This document shows positions 62,259 through 64,000 of a stretch of DNA of 64,000 nt, in pieces. The notes below the pieces were generated by a model. It did no database searches. It saw only the letters and a list, made by a program, of their open reading frames with translations, and was not told where the DNA came from. Numbering within the stretch: the stretch's first letter is position 1; each line of letters begins with the position of its first letter. This DNA comes from Lacihabitans soyangensis (GTDB lineage Bacteria; Bacteroidota; Bacteroidia; Cytophagales; Spirosomataceae). The stretch is taken from positions 124,001-188,000 of the forward strand of contig NZ_RJUF01000003.1 of NCBI RefSeq assembly GCF_024343775.1, written 5' to 3'. The position numbers were made by a program, and so were the translations under genes.

Positions 62259-64000
62259 ATGAGACAAAAGACTGTTTTGGTTTTATTATTTTTTATTCCT
62301 ACGATAATTTGTTCTGCCCAAAAAATTTATGGAACAATAAAGGATTCGGAAACAGGGGAAACAATACCATATGTGTCAGTTCGAAACTCAAATGGAGGGA
62401 GTGTCTCTAACAAATATGGGTTTTATAGTATTCAATTTGTAGTTGGGGATAGTTTGACTTTTACTGCTATGGGCTATAATTCTGTTCTTATTAAGGGAGT
62501 TCTTGAGGACTCCCTTTTAAATGTTTTTTTATCACCTACAGAATATCTTTTAGAAGAGGTTACTATTAAGAGTACAAAAACACCCTCAGTTCAGGAAGGA
62601 ACCCAAATTACATTACAAAAAATTAAAGATACTCCGACACTTTTTGGCGAGTCAGATATTTTGAAAACATTGTTGTTTATGCCAGGTGTCACTCCAATAA
62701 GCGAAGCGTCAAATGGGTATTCAGTAAGAGGAGGGGCTCCAAATCAGAACTTAGTTTTGCTTGATGATGCTGTAGTTTATAACATTAATCACCTATTTGG
62801 CTTTGTATCAATTGTAAATTCTGATGCTGTAAAAAATGCTCAGTTTTACAAATCTTATTTACCAGCAAAATATGGAGGTAGGCTATCATCTGTTTTGGAC
62901 ATAGATTTGTTTGATGGAAATAAGGAAGCGATTAAAAAAGAGCTAACAATGGGTCTTGTAAGTTCTAGATTTAAAATAGATGGACCAATTTCAAGTAAAA
63001 CCACGTTTTCAGTTGCTACAAGAGCGTCTTATTTTGGTCTATTTTTATTGCCAACTTATTTTGCATACAAAAGAGGAAACAAAGATCAATATTTTAATTA
63101 CTGGCTATTTGATATTAATGCTAAAGTTAAATCTCAAATTAATAAAAAATCAAGTTTAACAACAGGGTTTTATTTAGGAAATGATAATTGGAATACTCTT
63201 TCGGGAGATAATTCAGATCAATCTCAACAAAAAACGACATGGGGAAACATTACTTTTTCAAGTAAATATCAAACTATTTTAAACCAAAAAACATTTATTA
63301 ACAGTCAAGTTCTTTATTCCAATTATCACCAAAAAATCTTAAATACCGATAACACCCATGGTTTTAAAAGTTTATCAGGTATTCAAACGGAACTGTTTGA
63401 CATAGGAATTAAAGAATCATTGGAATACTTTTTTCATTCTAAGGCTAAAGTACAAATAGGCTTTGAGGTTACAAAACATTATTTGTCGCCTTCACAGAAT
63501 ATCAACAATGAAAAGAGAAAGGGAATTAATAGCGTTGATAATTCACTATTTATAGAACTAGATGCTAAAGTTGGACAAAAATCACAAATCTTTGTAGGTG
63601 TTCGAAATGTGTTATATAATGTTCAAAAGATAAACTACAAAAGAATTGAGCCTCGGTTAAGTTGGAATTTTAAATTTAATTCACAACATTCTTTATCCAT
63701 ATCATACATTGAATCCAATCAGTTTATTCATCAAATAAGCAGCAATACGGTTGGTTTACCTACTGACCTTTGGTTAACCTCCACTGAAAACATTCCTCCC
63801 CAACACTCAGCTCAAATTTCATTGGGATATTTTATAAATATGATTAATAGTAAGTTTGGCTTTGAAATTTACAATAAAAACTATTCTGATTTAATTGATT
63901 TTAAAGACGGAATATCTTTATATAATACAAGTAATGATAATTTTGAAGAGTTTATTGGTGGGAGAGGTGTTGGTAAATCTTATGGATTAGAGGTTTCTTT
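62259..64000 (+). CDS. TonB-dependent outer-membrane receptor (partial, cut at window end)
   Basis: An open frame from ATG at 62259 to the edge, 580 codons, no stop seen. Signal peptide to CSAQ (residue 21). A carboxypeptidase-regulatory-like domain follows (IYGTIKDSETGETIPYVSVRNSNGGSVSNKYGFYSIQF, about 23-100), then a TonB plug-like segment (TPTLFGESDILKTLLFMPGV...YSVRGGAPNQNLVLLDDAVVYNINHLFGF...YGGRLSSVLDI, about 125-225) and the start of the barrel. It is the energy-dependent uptake pore, of unknown ligand. The upstream lipoprotein may be its surface partner, as in SusC/SusD-like pairs. Confidence 0.9.
   Translation, partial: MRQKTVLVLLFFIPTIICSAQKIYGTIKDSETGETIPYVSVRNSNGGSVSNKYGFYSIQFVVGDSLTFTAMGYNSVLIKGVLEDSLLNVFLSPTEYLLEEVTIKSTKTPSVQEGTQITLQKIKDTPTLFGESDILKTLLFMPGVTPISEASNGYSVRGGAPNQNLVLLDDAVVYNINHLFGFVSIVNSDAVKNAQFYKSYLPAKYGGRLSSVLDIDLFDGNKEAIKKELTMGLVSSRFKIDGPISSKTTFSVATRASYFGLFLLPTYFAYKRGNKDQYFNYWLFDINAKVKSQINKKSSLTTGFYLGNDNWNTLSGDNSDQSQQKTTWGNITFSSKYQTILNQKTFINSQVLYSNYHQKILNTDNTHGFKSLSGIQTELFDIGIKESLEYFFHSKAKVQIGFEVTKHYLSPSQNINNEKRKGINSVDNSLFIELDAKVGQKSQIFVGVRNVLYNVQKINYKRIEPRLSWNFKFNSQHSLSISYIESNQFIHQISSNTVGLPTDLWLTSTENIPPQHSAQISLGYFINMINSKFGFEIYNKNYSDLIDFKDGISLYNTSNDNFEEFIGGRGVGKSYGLEVS

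Overview
The window is chromosomal DNA from a member of the Bacteroidota, most likely order Cytophagales (genus not resolved). Pointers are low G+C, a GldJ-like gliding lipoprotein, DUF4175, DUF4382 and DUF1761 proteins, many signal-peptide and lipobox proteins, a TonB-dependent receptor with a carboxypeptidase-like N-terminal domain, a LytTR/TPR-kinase style of signalling, a C-terminal coathanger-type sorting region, and promoters of the Bacteroidota type (TTTG, about 18-20 bases, TAnnTTTG). I recognise no rRNA, tRNA or CRISPR array.

Bases 1-8,339 look origin-proximal. An AT-rich, gene-free left edge carries three perfect and two near-perfect DnaA boxes, and a pair of parS sites sits 3.5 kb away between a DUF4175 gene and mnmG. 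The genes here (small conserved protein, exonuclease III, DUF4175, mnmG, Ig-like lipoprotein) form one minus-strand run pointing toward the putative origin. Bases 8,346-15,756 hold comF, the gldJ-like gene, mfd, a sugar isomerase-like protein and a PPK2 kinase. A tandem array of hairpin repeats precedes a NIPSNAP gene at 16.2 kb.

Bases 17-30 kb are mostly exported proteins and signalling genes. A membrane-anchored winged-helix regulator is divergent from an operon led by a free seven-bladed propeller. An orphan LytTR protein, a LytTR response regulator and a TPR histidine kinase follow. Next come a DUF1080 protein, a beta-barrel-like protein, an NAD-dependent epimerase and a calcineurin-like phosphoesterase. 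Two repeat blocks lie around 29.5-31 kb. Bases 31-40 kb carry an SGNH hydrolase-like membrane protein, ThuA, an S41 peptidase and a striking pair of exported proteases (TPR-caspase and papain-like). Bases 40-47 kb hold a second signalling module (orphan LytTR, NarL-type regulator, TPR histidine kinase) whose LytTR gene heads a run of two large surface proteins.

Bases 47.5-64 kb contain a tricorn-like protease, an AraC regulator with a cupin gene sharing an identical 22-base upstream element, small membrane and lipoproteins, a RAYT transposase set among its own palindromes, the selD-mnmH selenouridine pair, a CDP-alcohol phosphotransferase, a saccharopine dehydrogenase-like protein, a Crp/Fnr regulator with a hexanucleotide repeat and an odd C-terminal extension, and a lipoprotein/TonB-receptor pair cut by the window edge.

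Functions are inferred from reading the protein sequences; no database search was run. Residue positions are approximate unless a specific residue number is given.
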